From Thiobacillus sp. (GTDB lineage: Bacteria; Pseudomonadota; Gammaproteobacteria; Burkholderiales; Thiobacillaceae), in contig WGNC01000005.1 in assembly GCA_016124745.1 (NCBI GenBank), forward strand, positions 122,659 through 186,658: a DNA stretch of 64,000 nucleotides. The letters are read 5' to 3'. Below are positions 7,840 through 16,600 of the stretch, piece after piece (position 1 is the stretch's first letter; every line of letters begins with the position of its first letter). The position numbers and the translations under genes were made by a program. The notes below the pieces were generated by a model. The model saw only the letters and a program-made list of their open reading frames with translations. It had not been told where the DNA came from and made no database searches.

Positions 7840-9455
7840 ATGTGCGAACGCCTGCCTTTACCGGAGGACCGTCGCTGACCGAAGCGTTCCTTGAAATGCG
7901 ACAGGCTGGCCTGATGGCCAACGAGCATCAGCACGTCATGGGCGTGCAGGCTCAGCTCCGGTTTCGGATTGAAGTAGAAGTGCGCGTCGCGCAGCTCGTA
8001 GCGCTCCTGGCCGTCGGCAACAGGGGACGTATGCGGACGGATGACGCCGAACAGCATCAGATGCAGGCCGGCAAAATCGATATCGCCCACACGACGGGCG
8101 TCCAGCCAGGCACCCGGGGAGACGTGCACCGGTTCCAGATGGATGCCCTTGGCACGGGTAATGACATCGTACAAGGCATCGAAGGCTACCGGCTGACCGA
8201 TGAATTCTGCCGCCATGTGCCCGACCACCTCGTAAGGACGCACCACGTGGTTTGCACCCGCCTGGGTCAGCTTGCGCACGGTCTCGGTCTTGTTGGCGCG
8301 GGAAATGATCAGAATGTCCTGCGAGGCCTGGCGGGCCGTCAGGGTAATGTAGACATTGCTGACGTCATCATGCGTCAGGCACAGCACCCGCGAGACCTGG
8401 TGCCCCAGCCCGAGGTTGGCCAGCAGCGCAATGTCGGTGACATCGCCTGCCACCGCCAGAAAACCCTGGCGGTGGGCCAGTTCCACCGCCTCCGGATTGC
8501 GGTCGACGACGACGAAGGGGGCGCGGCTGGCGGCAAGACGCGCCGCCACCACCTGGCCGATTCGGCCGTAGCCGCACACCAATGTCGCACCGGACATGCG
8601 CTCCACGCTCGAGAACACGCGGTTGTCACGCAATTCGCTCATCTTTTCGTGGAAAGCCATGACGATGATGGAGGTCGCAAAAGAGATCACGGCGATGCCC
8701 GCGAACACCAGCACCATGGCGACGATGCGGCCTTCCGTGGTCTGCGGCACGATGTCGCCGTAGCCCACGGTGGTGATGGTGATCACCGCCCAGTAAACGG
8801 CGTCCATGAGGCTGGATACCGCAGGCTCCACCTGTTCCGCCTCGAACAGGTACATGGCGACCGCGGCGATCAGCACCACCGAGCCGACGAAGATGGACAG
8901 GGTGTAGAGCTCGAACCGCTTTTCCAGCAGGACCTGGCCGAAAGCGGCCAGATTGCGGGCGTAGCGGAACAGCTTGAGCAGCCGGAACAGCAGGAAGATG
9001 CGCAGGAAGCGCAGCGGGCGGTAGCCGGGCAAGATGGCCAGCAGGTCGATGATGGCCATCGGCGTCACCATGTAGGCCAGCTTCTGCTTGATTACTGCCC
9101 ACAGCGCGGACACGGGCCGGAAGCGCAAGCCCACGAGTTCGGCATGTTCCCACTGCTCGATCAGGACCTGGTGGCTGTCGCTGTACAACCACATGCGCAG
9201 CAGGTATTCGATGATGAAGACCGTCACCACGAAAGCCTCGAACACGTCCGCCCAGAGCCCCAGTTCGTGCCGCACTTCGTAGATCAGCAGGAACACGCTG
9301 GTCAGCACCAGCACGATCATGACGCTGTCATAAAGGACGCGGCGGCGGGAACGGGGATCGATCAGCAGCCTGCGGAAGAAACCCTTGACCCCTGCATAAC
9401 GCGCCGAGGCCTGCAGCCAGTAGGCGGAGCGGATCAGAGTATCTGACAGGGTCAT
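7836..9455 (-). CDS. Voltage-gated-type potassium channel with RCK domain
   Basis: A 539-residue protein. Residues about 42-270 form six helices with a Kv-like layout: a basic S4 segment (about residues 144-167, arginine every third position), the pore loop with selectivity filter TTVGYGD at 228-234, and S6. A Rossmann RCK domain begins near residue 295 (VCGYGRIGQVVA, ending with VVDRN), followed by an RCK-C domain. Function is inferred as potassium flux gated by ligand and possibly voltage. The coupled downstream RCK protein may supply extra gating-ring subunits. Confidence 0.88.
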   Translation of the reverse strand: MTLSDTLIRSAYWLQASARYAGVKGFFRRLLIDPRSRRRVLYDSVMIVLVLTSVFLLIYEVRHELGLWADVFEAFVVTVFIIEYLLRMWLYSDSHQVLIEQWEHAELVGLRFRPVSALWAVIKQKLAYMVTPMAIIDLLAILPGYRPLRFLRIFLLFRLLKLFRYARNLAAFGQVLLEKRFELYTLSIFVGSVVLIAAVAMYLFEAEQVEPAVSSLMDAVYWAVITITTVGYGDIVPQTTEGRIVAMVLVFAGIAVISFATSIIVMAFHEKMSELRDNRVFSSVERMSGATLVCGYGRIGQVVAARLAASRAPFVVVDRNPEAVELAHRQGFLAVAGDVTDIALLANLGLGHQVSRVLCLTHDDVSNVYITLTARQASQDILIISRANKTETVRKLTQAGANHVVRPYEVVGHMAAEFIGQPVAFDALYDVITRAKGIHLEPVHVSPGAWLDARRVGDIDFAGLHLMLFGVIRPHTSPVADGQERYELRDAHFYFNPKPELSLHAHDVLMLVGHQASLSHFKERFGQRRSSGKGRRSHI

Positions 9456-9615
9456 GGTTCCAGGCTGGAATGAGTTGGAAGATTATACGGTGAGCCCGCG
9501 GCCGCTGACCGTCCCCTGCGCCGCCGGCAGTTCATACGACCCGGCAAGCAGGCCAGTCAAGCCTCAGACACCCCGGCGGGGGATAATCGCCTCTTCGACA
9601 TCGTCAAGCACCGTC

Positions 9616-10290
9616 ATGAATTCTCCCCGCCTGCCCGTCCTGTCCCTGCTCGAAACCCGCGTCCTCGGCGTGCTGAGCGAAAAGCAGCATACCGTTCCCG
9701 ACACCTATCCGCTGTCCCTCAACGCCCTGGTTTCCGGATGCAACCAGAAGACCAGCCGCCATCCCGTCATCGAGGCGAGCGAAGCGGAAGTGCAAGCCGC
9801 CATCGAAAGCCTGCGCGGCCCGGCGCTGGTCATCGAATCGAGCGGCGGCCGCGTGCCGCGCTACGCCCACAACCTGGGCAAGGTCCTGCAGTTGCCATCC
9901 CAGTCCATCGCCCTGCTCACCCTGCTGATGCTGCGCGGCCCGCAAACCGCGGGCGAACTGCGCATCAACTGCGAGCGGCTGCACAGGTTTGCCGACATCT
10001 CCGCGGTGGAAGGCTTTCTGCAGGAACTGGCCGAGCGGCCCGCAGGCGCACTGGTGGCCGAACTGCCGCGTCAGCCCGGGGCGCGCGAAAACCGCTGGGC
10101 CCACCTGTTGAGCGGCGCGCCCGACATCGAGGAAATGGCCACCCCGCGCGCAACTGCCGAACCGGTCGCCGACACGACCGTGGGCGAGATCGCTGCGCTC
10201 AAGGCCAACGTGGCGCGACTGGAGGACGAGGTTGACGGCTTGAAGACGCTGGTAAGCAAGCTGTGCACAGAACTCGGGGTGTCGGAATGA
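9616..10290 (+). CDS. yceH: YceH family protein (DUF480)
   Basis: A 224-residue protein of the DUF480/YceH family, built from two winged-helix domains (about residues 5-90 and 95-175) and a C-terminal coiled coil (about 190-218). The start ATG at 9616 gives the expected N-terminus with LETRVLGVLSEKQ; the in-frame extension upstream to 9454 is not coding-like. The family is widespread but its role is poorly defined, possibly DNA binding. It stands alone on the plus strand between two minus-strand operons and converges on atzF. Confidence 0.85.
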   Translation: MNSPRLPVLSLLETRVLGVLSEKQHTVPDTYPLSLNALVSGCNQKTSRHPVIEASEAEVQAAIESLRGPALVIESSGGRVPRYAHNLGKVLQLPSQSIALLTLLMLRGPQTAGELRINCERLHRFADISAVEGFLQELAERPAGALVAELPRQPGARENRWAHLLSGAPDIEEMATPRATAEPVADTTVGEIAALKANVARLEDEVDGLKTLVSKLCTELGVSE

Positions 10291-10349
10291 CGCGAATCAC
10301 GCTGCGATGAATCGATGCCGGGCCTACCGGAGGATGTCCATTAAGACTG

Positions 10350-12134
10350 CTAGCTAGCCAGCCACCCCCGCCACCCGCCGTATTCCGTGATGTCCTTCGC
10401 ATCGGCAACGCCGATGCCTTCGCAGATGAAGCCGTTCACGCTTGAACCATCGGCCAGCTTCAGCTTGCCGATTCCCAGCGGCGCCGGAATGCCGGCGACG
10501 AAGGAACCGAACTGGCTGGCGGGCATTTCCCAAACTTCGCAGGCTATGGCGGCGCCGCCTTCCTGCACCTGGATGAGTCCGGGGCGCTTGCCATCGGACA
10601 GGGCATACAAGCGGTAGGTGGGCGCGGTCTGCGTCGTTGCGACCAAACGTGCATTGCGTTCGACAAGTTGGTAGTTCAGCGGCAAGCCGCTCAGGTGGGC
10701 GCCGACGACGGCGACCCGCACCTGCCCGTCCGGCAGCAGATTCAAGGGCTCGGCAGGCGGCAATGCCTGACCGGTGGCACCGAGTTTTCCGCCGAGCGCC
10801 TGCTGCATGCGCGACGCCAGATGCAGCAGCGGGCCGTCCTGATGCGGCGGCGCGATCAGCGTGATGCCGAACGGCAGGCCATCGTTCTGGAACCCCGCCG
10901 GCACGGCGGTGGCGGCCAGGCCCAGCAGGTTCATGAAGTTGGTGTAATAGCCGAGCTTGGAATTGAGGCGGATGGGGTCGGCCTGCATCTCATCCACGCG
11001 ATAGATCGTCCCGGCGGTGGGCGTGAGCATGACGTCGATATCGTTCCACACCGCATCGCAGATGCGCTTGGCAGCGCGCAGTTTGTAGAGATGATCGAAG
11101 GTATCGGAGGCACTGATGTCGCGGCCGCCGGCGATGATTTCTCGCACGGGTGGAAAGACCTTGTCCGGCTGCGCATCGAACAAATCACGGATGGCCAGGT
11201 AACGCTCGGCGACCCACGGGCCGCCATAGAGCAGGCGTGCGGTTTCCAGGAAAGGCGCGAGGTCGATTGCCACCGGCGTGCCGCCCAGCGCTTTCATCCG
11301 GTCCACGGCTTCGCCGAACAGGCGCTCCGCTTCGGCATTGCCGAAGAATTCCAGGCTCTTCTGCAGCGGCACGCCGAAGCGGAAGCCGGCCGCGCGGCCA
11401 AAGTCGAAGCCGTAGGGCAAAAGCTGCCGCGAGTATTCGTCCTCGGTATCAAAGCCGGCCGCCACCGCCAGCACGCGCTCGGCGTCCTCGGCCGTCAGCG
11501 CGAAGATCGACACCGCGTCGAGCGAGCGGCAGGCCGGCACCACGCCGCGCGTGGAGAGTGCGCCGCAACTCGGCTTGTGGCCGACGAGGTTGTTGAACGC
11601 GGCGGGCACGCGGCCGGAGCCGGCGGTGTCGGTACCGAGCGAGAAGCTCGCCAGTCCCAGCGCCACGGCGACGGCCGAGCCGGAACTGGAGCCGCCGGAA
11701 ATGAAGTCCGGGTCGAAGGCGTTGCGGCAGGCGCCGTAGGGCGAGCGGGTGCCATTCAGGCCGGTGGCGAACTGGTCGAGGTTGGTCTTGCCGAGCGGGA
11801 TCGCACCGGCGTCGATCAGACGCTGCACGACGGTGGCGCTGCGTTCCGGCGTATAGGCGAATTCCGGGCAACCGGCCGTGGTCGACAGCCCGGCGAGGTC
11901 GATGTTGTCCTTGATGGCGAAGGGAATGCCGTACAGCGGCAGCCGCGCGATGTCCTTTCCTTCGAGGTTTTTGGCATAAGCACGCAGCGCCTCGGCGTCG
12001 AGACGGCTGATCCAGATGTGGTGCGTGTCCTCGCCAGTCTGGCGGGCGAGCAGCTCATCCACCAGCTTCAGCGGCGTCAGTTCACCGGATAGATACCGGC
12101 CGCGCAGTGAGGCAATGTCGGGCGAGGCTTTCAT
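10350..12134 (-). CDS. atzF: Allophanate hydrolase
   Basis: A 594-residue enzyme that splits allophanate into two ammonia and two carbon dioxide. Residues 1 to about 440 are an amidase-signature domain with the catalytic lysine in the AIKDNID segment and the GGSSSGSAVAVALG serine motif. The C-terminal region (from about 465) is the allophanate-hydrolase C domain seen in AtzF-type enzymes. It is the last gene of the nitrogen operon, ten bases after the carboxylase. The same enzyme finishes both urea carboxylase and guanidine carboxylase pathways, so it does not distinguish between them. Confidence 0.93.
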   Translation of the reverse strand: MKASPDIASLRGRYLSGELTPLKLVDELLARQTGEDTHHIWISRLDAEALRAYAKNLEGKDIARLPLYGIPFAIKDNIDLAGLSTTAGCPEFAYTPERSATVVQRLIDAGAIPLGKTNLDQFATGLNGTRSPYGACRNAFDPDFISGGSSSGSAVAVALGLASFSLGTDTAGSGRVPAAFNNLVGHKPSCGALSTRGVVPACRSLDAVSIFALTAEDAERVLAVAAGFDTEDEYSRQLLPYGFDFGRAAGFRFGVPLQKSLEFFGNAEAERLFGEAVDRMKALGGTPVAIDLAPFLETARLLYGGPWVAERYLAIRDLFDAQPDKVFPPVREIIAGGRDISASDTFDHLYKLRAAKRICDAVWNDIDVMLTPTAGTIYRVDEMQADPIRLNSKLGYYTNFMNLLGLAATAVPAGFQNDGLPFGITLIAPPHQDGPLLHLASRMQQALGGKLGATGQALPPAEPLNLLPDGQVRVAVVGAHLSGLPLNYQLVERNARLVATTQTAPTYRLYALSDGKRPGLIQVQEGGAAIACEVWEMPASQFGSFVAGIPAPLGIGKLKLADGSSVNGFICEGIGVADAKDITEYGGWRGWLAS

Positions 12135-12144
12135 GTCCGGTCTC

Positions 12145-15100
12145 TCACTCGCTGACCAGCACCAGCAGGTCCTGCCCGGCGCTCACCTGCCCGCCCTCGC
12201 GGCAGAAAACCTTGTGGATGCGACCGTCACTGGGTGCCATCACGGCGAACTCCATTTTCATCGACTCGACGATGACGAGCGTGTCGCCCTGCTTCACTTC
12301 GGCGCCATCTTCAACTTCCACCTTCCACACGTTGCCGGCAACATGGCTGGCGATGGCGCGGCCATTCTCCGGCAGATCGAGCTCGCTGTCGGGCGCGGCT
12401 TCGGCCACGGTCAGGTCGGTCGCGTATTCGGCCTGACCACTTTCACGCCAGCGTTCGCGTTCGGCGTCGAACGAAGCCTGCTGCTGCGTCTTGAAGGCCG
12501 TAATGGCGTCGCTATTGTCGGCAAGGAACTGGTTGTACTCGCGAAGGCTGAAGGTGGTTTCCTCGATCTTCAACGGGTAGCGGCCGAGCGGGAAGTCCTC
12601 GCGGATTTTCAGCAGCTCTTCGGCGCTGACCGGGAAGAAGCGCACCTGGTCGAAGAAGCGCAGCAGCCACGGCTTGCCGTCGGTGAACTCGGCGGTCTGG
12701 CGCCAGCGGTTCCACATCTGCAGCGTGCGGCCGACGAACTGGTAGCCGCCGGGGCCTTCCATGCCGTACACGCACATATAAGCTCCGCCGATGCCGACCG
12801 CGTTTTCCGGGGTCCAGGTGCGCGCGGGGTTGTACTTGGTGGTGACGAGGCGATGACGCGGGTCGACCGGCGTCGCCACCGGCGCGCCGAGATAGACGTC
12901 GCCGAGGCCCATCACCAGATAGCTGGCGTCGAAGACGATGCGCTTCACTTCCTCGATGCTGTCGAGGCCGTTGATGCGGCGGATGAACTCGATGTTGCTC
13001 GGGCACCAGGGCGCATCCTTGCGCACCGATTGCATGTATTTCTCGATGGCGAGCCGGGTGGCGGCGTCGTCCCACGACAGCGGCAGGTGGACGATGCGGG
13101 TCGGCACCTGCATGTCCTCGATCGCCGGCAGCGCCTTTTCCGCCCCCAGCAGCCGATCCATCAGCTTCGCCAGCGGCAGCACGCGCGAATCGTAGTGCAC
13201 CTGCAGCGAACGAATGCCGGGCGTAAGGTCGAGGATGCCCGGTATCGCCTCGGCCTGCAGCTGCGTCATCAGCGCGTGCACGCGGAAGCGCAGGTTGAGG
13301 TCGAGCACCAGCGGGCCGTATTCGACCAGCAGGTACTTGTCGCCGGCGCGACGGTAGACGACGGCGACCGGGTTGTCGGTAACGGGGGTCCGGTGCAGCA
13401 CCGGTTCGGCGACTAATTCGTCCCTCCCGCTCGCCCTGAGCGTGTCGGAGTGGGCACAGGGCTTCGACAGGCTCAGCCCGAACGGTGTTTGAGACCTGTC
13501 ACAATTTACGGAAGCCACAACAGCTACGCCTTCACCCTGCCCCCCGGTCCCTCCGCTGCTTGTGGGCGAGGGGGGAAGGCTGGTGATGACGGCATCCTGT
13601 TCGGCCTCCATGCGTTCGGCCTGTTCCTGCGAAAGCCGCTTGAAGCGCACGGTGTCGCCCGGTCGCAGCTGGCCCATCTTCCACAACTCGGCCTGCACGA
13701 TGGTGGCCGGGCAGACGAAGCCGCCAAGACTGGGGCCGTCCGGTCCGAGGATCACGGGCATGTCGCCGGTGAAATCGACCGCGCCGATCGCGTAGGCGTT
13801 GTCGTGGATGTTCGACGGATGCAGGCCCGCCTCGCCGCCATCCTTGCGCGCCCATTCGGGCCGCGGACCGATCAGCCGCACGCCGGTGCGGCTGGAGTTG
13901 TAGTGCACCTCCCAGTCGGTTGCGAAGAACATCCCGATGTCGCCGTCGGTGAAGAAATCGGGCGCACCGTGCGGGCCATAGAGCACACCGATTTCCCAGG
14001 CGGGGCTGTAGGCCGGAACCAGCGCGGCTGGCAATGCACAGCCAATGCCCGATGCGTCCGCTGCCATGACGTGCAGTACGTCGCCGACGCGCAGCGTGCG
14101 CCCGGCGTGGCCGCCGAACTGTCCGAGCGTGAAGGTGGATTTGCTGCCGAGATAATCCGGCACGTCGAAACCGCCGCGCACCGCGAGGTAGGCGCGGCAA
14201 CCCGTGTCCTTGATCGCGCCCAGTTTCAGCAGCGAGCCGGCCTTGACCGCATGCACGGCCCAGTTGGTGAGCGGCTGACCGTCGAGTTCGGCCGCCATGT
14301 CGGCGCCGGCAAGTGCGATCACGCTGTCGCAGTTGAAGCGCAGCGTGGGACCGGCGACAGTGAGTTCGAGCGCGGCGGCGCTCTCTTCGTTGCTCGCCAG
14401 CCGGTTGGCGAGACGCAGCGCCAGCGCGTCCATCGGACCCGACGGCGGCACGCCGACGTCCCAGTAGCCGGTACGGCCTGGCCAGTCCTGGATGCTCGAC
14501 TGCACGCCCGGCTCGATGACGTCGATGGTCCTCGGCCGGTAGTGGAAGGCGTTGAGATAGCGCGTGGTCTGGCGCCCTTCGGCGAACACCGTCTCGCGTA
14601 CGATCTGGGCGAGGTAGCCGAGATTGGTCTCGATGCCGGCGACGCGGGTTTGCGCGAGCGCCTGCTGCATTTTTTCCAGGGCCTCGGTGCGATCATGGCC
14701 CTTGACGATAATCTTGGCGACCATCGGATCGTAGAACGGCGGCACGTCCGAGCCGCGCTCGACCCAGGTTTCGATGCGCGCGTCGGCGGGGAACACCGCC
14801 TCGGTCAGCACGCCGGCGGCGGGCTGAAAGTCCTTGCCCGGATCTTCGGCGTAGAGGCGCACCTGCATAGCGGCGCCCCGGGGTTCGGCATTGAAACCGG
14901 CAAGCTCCAGTTCGCCTGCGGCTTCCTTCACCATCCACTCGACCAGATCGACACCCGTCACTTCCTCGGTGACGCCGTGCTCGACCTGCAGGCGCGTGTT
15001 CACTTCGAGGAAATAGAATTGGCCGCTCTGCGTGTCGTAGACGAATTCGACGGTGCCGGCGGAACGGTAGCCGACCGCCTCGCCCAGGCGCACCGCAGTG

Positions 15101-15867
15101 GCGAGCAAATTGTTGCGTTGCGTGTCGGTCAGGCCGGGCGCCGGCGTTTCCTCGATGACCTTCTGGTTGCGCCGCTGCACCGAGCAGTCGCGCTCGCCCA
15201 GCGCCACGACGTGGCCGCGGCCGTCGCCGAAAATCTGTACTTCGATATGACGCGCGTGCTCGACGTATTTCTCGAGGAAGATGCCCGCCTCCTTGAAATT
15301 GGCACGCGCGAGGCGCTCGACCGACTGGAAGGCTTCCACCAGTTCGTCGGCGCTCCAGATCAGACGCATGCCGATGCCGCCGCCACCCGCGGTGCTCTTG
15401 AGCATCACCGGGTAGCCGATGCGCGCGGCCTCGGCCTGGGCGTGGCCGGCATCGCTCAACAGGCCGGAACCCGGCAGCAGCGGCACCTTGTTGTGCTCGG
15501 CCAGATCGCGCGCAGTGTGCTTGAGGCCGAAGGCACGCATCTGCTCCGGGCTGGGGCCGATGAAGGCGATGCCGGCGGCGGCGCAGTCCTCGGCGAAGCC
15601 GGGGTTCTCGGACAGGAAGCCGTAGCCGGGGTGGATGGCCTGGGCGCCGGACCTCTTCGCCGCTTCGAGGATTTTCTCTGCGCGCAGATAGCTCTGCGCC
15701 GCCGGTGCCGGCCCGATCTCGATTGCTTCGTCGGCCAGACGCACGTGCAGCGAATGACGGTCCGCCTCGGAATAGACTGCGACCGATTTCACGCCCATCG
15801 AGCGAAGCGTGCGGATGATGCGACAGGCGATGGCGCCGCGGTTGGCGATCAGGACTTTCTTGAACAT
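12145..15867 (-). CDS. uca: Guanidine/urea carboxylase (biotin-dependent), with in-frame repeat insertion
   Basis: A 1240-residue biotin enzyme of the urea carboxylase family. In order: biotin carboxylase (residues 1 to about 450, ATP-grasp, GGGGIGMRLI loop), KipA-like carboxyltransferase half (about 460-755), KipI-like half (about 820-1080), and a biotin carrier domain with the biotinylated lysine near residue 1204 in ESMKMEF. Residues about 760-818, between the KipA and KipI parts, look like translated intergenic repeat DNA and make the linker unusually long. A guanidine-II-like riboswitch just upstream and adjacent DUF1989 genes suggest that the true substrate is guanidine, giving carboxyguanidine. 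The substrate is inferred and was not read from active-site residues. Confidence 0.92.
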   Translation of the reverse strand: MFKKVLIANRGAIACRIIRTLRSMGVKSVAVYSEADRHSLHVRLADEAIEIGPAPAAQSYLRAEKILEAAKRSGAQAIHPGYGFLSENPGFAEDCAAAGIAFIGPSPEQMRAFGLKHTARDLAEHNKVPLLPGSGLLSDAGHAQAEAARIGYPVMLKSTAGGGGIGMRLIWSADELVEAFQSVERLARANFKEAGIFLEKYVEHARHIEVQIFGDGRGHVVALGERDCSVQRRNQKVIEETPAPGLTDTQRNNLLATAVRLGEAVGYRSAGTVEFVYDTQSGQFYFLEVNTRLQVEHGVTEEVTGVDLVEWMVKEAAGELELAGFNAEPRGAAMQVRLYAEDPGKDFQPAAGVLTEAVFPADARIETWVERGSDVPPFYDPMVAKIIVKGHDRTEALEKMQQALAQTRVAGIETNLGYLAQIVRETVFAEGRQTTRYLNAFHYRPRTIDVIEPGVQSSIQDWPGRTGYWDVGVPPSGPMDALALRLANRLASNEESAAALELTVAGPTLRFNCDSVIALAGADMAAELDGQPLTNWAVHAVKAGSLLKLGAIKDTGCRAYLAVRGGFDVPDYLGSKSTFTLGQFGGHAGRTLRVGDVLHVMAADASGIGCALPAALVPAYSPAWEIGVLYGPHGAPDFFTDGDIGMFFATDWEVHYNSSRTGVRLIGPRPEWARKDGGEAGLHPSNIHDNAYAIGAVDFTGDMPVILGPDGPSLGGFVCPATIVQAELWKMGQLRPGDTVRFKRLSQEQAERMEAEQDAVITSLPPSPTSSGGTGGQGEGVAVVASVNCDRSQTPFGLSLSKPCAHSDTLRASGRDELVAEPVLHRTPVTDNPVAVVYRRAGDKYLLVEYGPLVLDLNLRFRVHALMTQLQAEAIPGILDLTPGIRSLQVHYDSRVLPLAKLMDRLLGAEKALPAIEDMQVPTRIVHLPLSWDDAATRLAIEKYMQSVRKDAPWCPSNIEFIRRINGLDSIEEVKRIVFDASYLVMGLGDVYLGAPVATPVDPRHRLVTTKYNPARTWTPENAVGIGGAYMCVYGMEGPGGYQFVGRTLQMWNRWRQTAEFTDGKPWLLRFFDQVRFFPVSAEELLKIREDFPLGRYPLKIEETTFSLREYNQFLADNSDAITAFKTQQQASFDAERERWRESGQAEYATDLTVAEAAPDSELDLPENGRAIASHVAGNVWKVEVEDGAEVKQGDTLVIVESMKMEFAVMAPSDGRIHKVFCREGGQVSAGQDLLVLVSE
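13427..13485. repeat. REP-like palindrome inside the carboxylase gene
   Basis: The arm at 13427-13450 and the arm at 13462-13485 are inverted copies matching at 19 of 24 positions, with an 11-nt loop. The arm core (TTCGACAGGCTCAGCCCGAA on the plus strand) is a word familiar from dispersed intergenic palindromes in many proteobacteria. Here it is read in frame, coding about residues 795-814 of the carboxylase. Confidence 0.75.
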
Positions 15868-15871
15868 GGTT

Positions 15872-15928
15872 CACCTGGTGCGGGGCGTCCCGCATCATTT
15901 ATTGCCGGCATGGGTCGTCCCAGGCCGG
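15872..15928 (-). promoter_or_regulatory. Candidate guanidine-II (mini-ykkC) riboswitch before the carboxylase
   Basis: On the minus strand two hairpins lie in the 66-nt gap between the second DUF1989 gene and the carboxylase. P1 (15905-15928) has a 5-bp outer stem, one C-T mismatch, a TGGG/CCCA inner stem and an ACGA loop. P2 (15879-15894) has a 6-bp GC-rich stem and an ACGC loop. A 10-nt linker joins them, and P2 ends two bases before the AGGTG ribosome binding site. Guanidine-II RNAs are defined by two such hairpins with ACGR loops next to the ribosome binding site. The C in the second loop departs from the consensus. Confidence 0.7.
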
Positions 15929-15933
15929 GTTCA

Positions 15934-16590
15934 TTACGGGTTCCAGAGGAGGAACCGGGCCGGTGTCGGATTGTAGGCGTTGCAGGGATTGTTGAGTTGC
16001 GGGCAGTTGGACACCAGCATCCACAGGTTCATCTCGGCGCGCAGCTCGACGTACTTCCCGGGCGCCGAGACACCATCGGCGAAAGTCAGGTCACCCGATT
16101 CGGTCACCGGCACGTTCATGAAGAAGTTGATGTTGGGCACCAGATCGCGCTTGCCGAGGCCGATGTCGGCGTGCTGCAGCGCGGTCAGGTAATTGTCGCG
16201 GCAGCTGTGCATGAACTTCTTCTGCAATGCGTAGCGCACCGTGTTGCTCTCGGCCGCGCAGGCGCCGCCCAAAGTGTCGTGGCGTCCGCAGGTATCGGCG
16301 ATGATGGTCAGCATGGGATTGCCGTCGTCGCTGTACAGCACCGATCCCGTCGTCAGATAGATGCCGCCCTGGCGCAGCAGGGTTTCGGTGGCGCTGTAGT
16401 GTTCGGCGCCGTCGTCGCGATTGTAGAAGATGACGTCGACGGCCTGGTTGCCTTCGAGGTCGACGATGCGCAGGGTCTGGCCCTTGTCGATGGCGAGCAG
16501 GTAGGGTTCGCCGGCGGGCACGGTATGGTCGAGCACGGCATTGGCCGGATCGAGCGCGCTTTCCTGGATGCGGATGGCGGTGGCAGTCAT
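15934..16590 (-). CDS. DUF1989 protein, carboxylase-associated (likely carboxyguanidine deiminase subunit)
   Basis: A 218-residue DUF1989 protein of the group long called urea carboxylase-associated proteins. Visible features are the D-T-C-G-R-H-D-T-L segment with a second cysteine in GGACAAESN (about residues 110-126), suited to a metal or catalytic site, and the NFFMNVPV segment. Family members paired as CgdA/CgdB form a heteromeric deiminase that converts carboxyguanidine to allophanate. It lies ten bases after the other DUF1989 gene and just before the carboxylase, which fits that step. Which subunit is CgdA or CgdB was not resolved. Confidence 0.85.
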   Translation of the reverse strand: MTATAIRIQESALDPANAVLDHTVPAGEPYLLAIDKGQTLRIVDLEGNQAVDVIFYNRDDGAEHYSATETLLRQGGIYLTTGSVLYSDDGNPMLTIIADTCGRHDTLGGACAAESNTVRYALQKKFMHSCRDNYLTALQHADIGLGKRDLVPNINFFMNVPVTESGDLTFADGVSAPGKYVELRAEMNLWMLVSNCPQLNNPCNAYNPTPARFLLWNP

Positions 16591-16600
16591 GGCCGGTTCC

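Noticed and set aside
7830..9446. 538-codon open frame opposite the potassium channel
   Set aside because: Histidine-rich shadow frame; the minus strand carries the selectivity filter and RCK motifs.
10350..15867. Standard urea amidolyase annotation for the carboxylase and hydrolase
   Set aside because: Kept only as an alternative: the DUF1989 pair and riboswitch-like RNA argue for guanidine as substrate.
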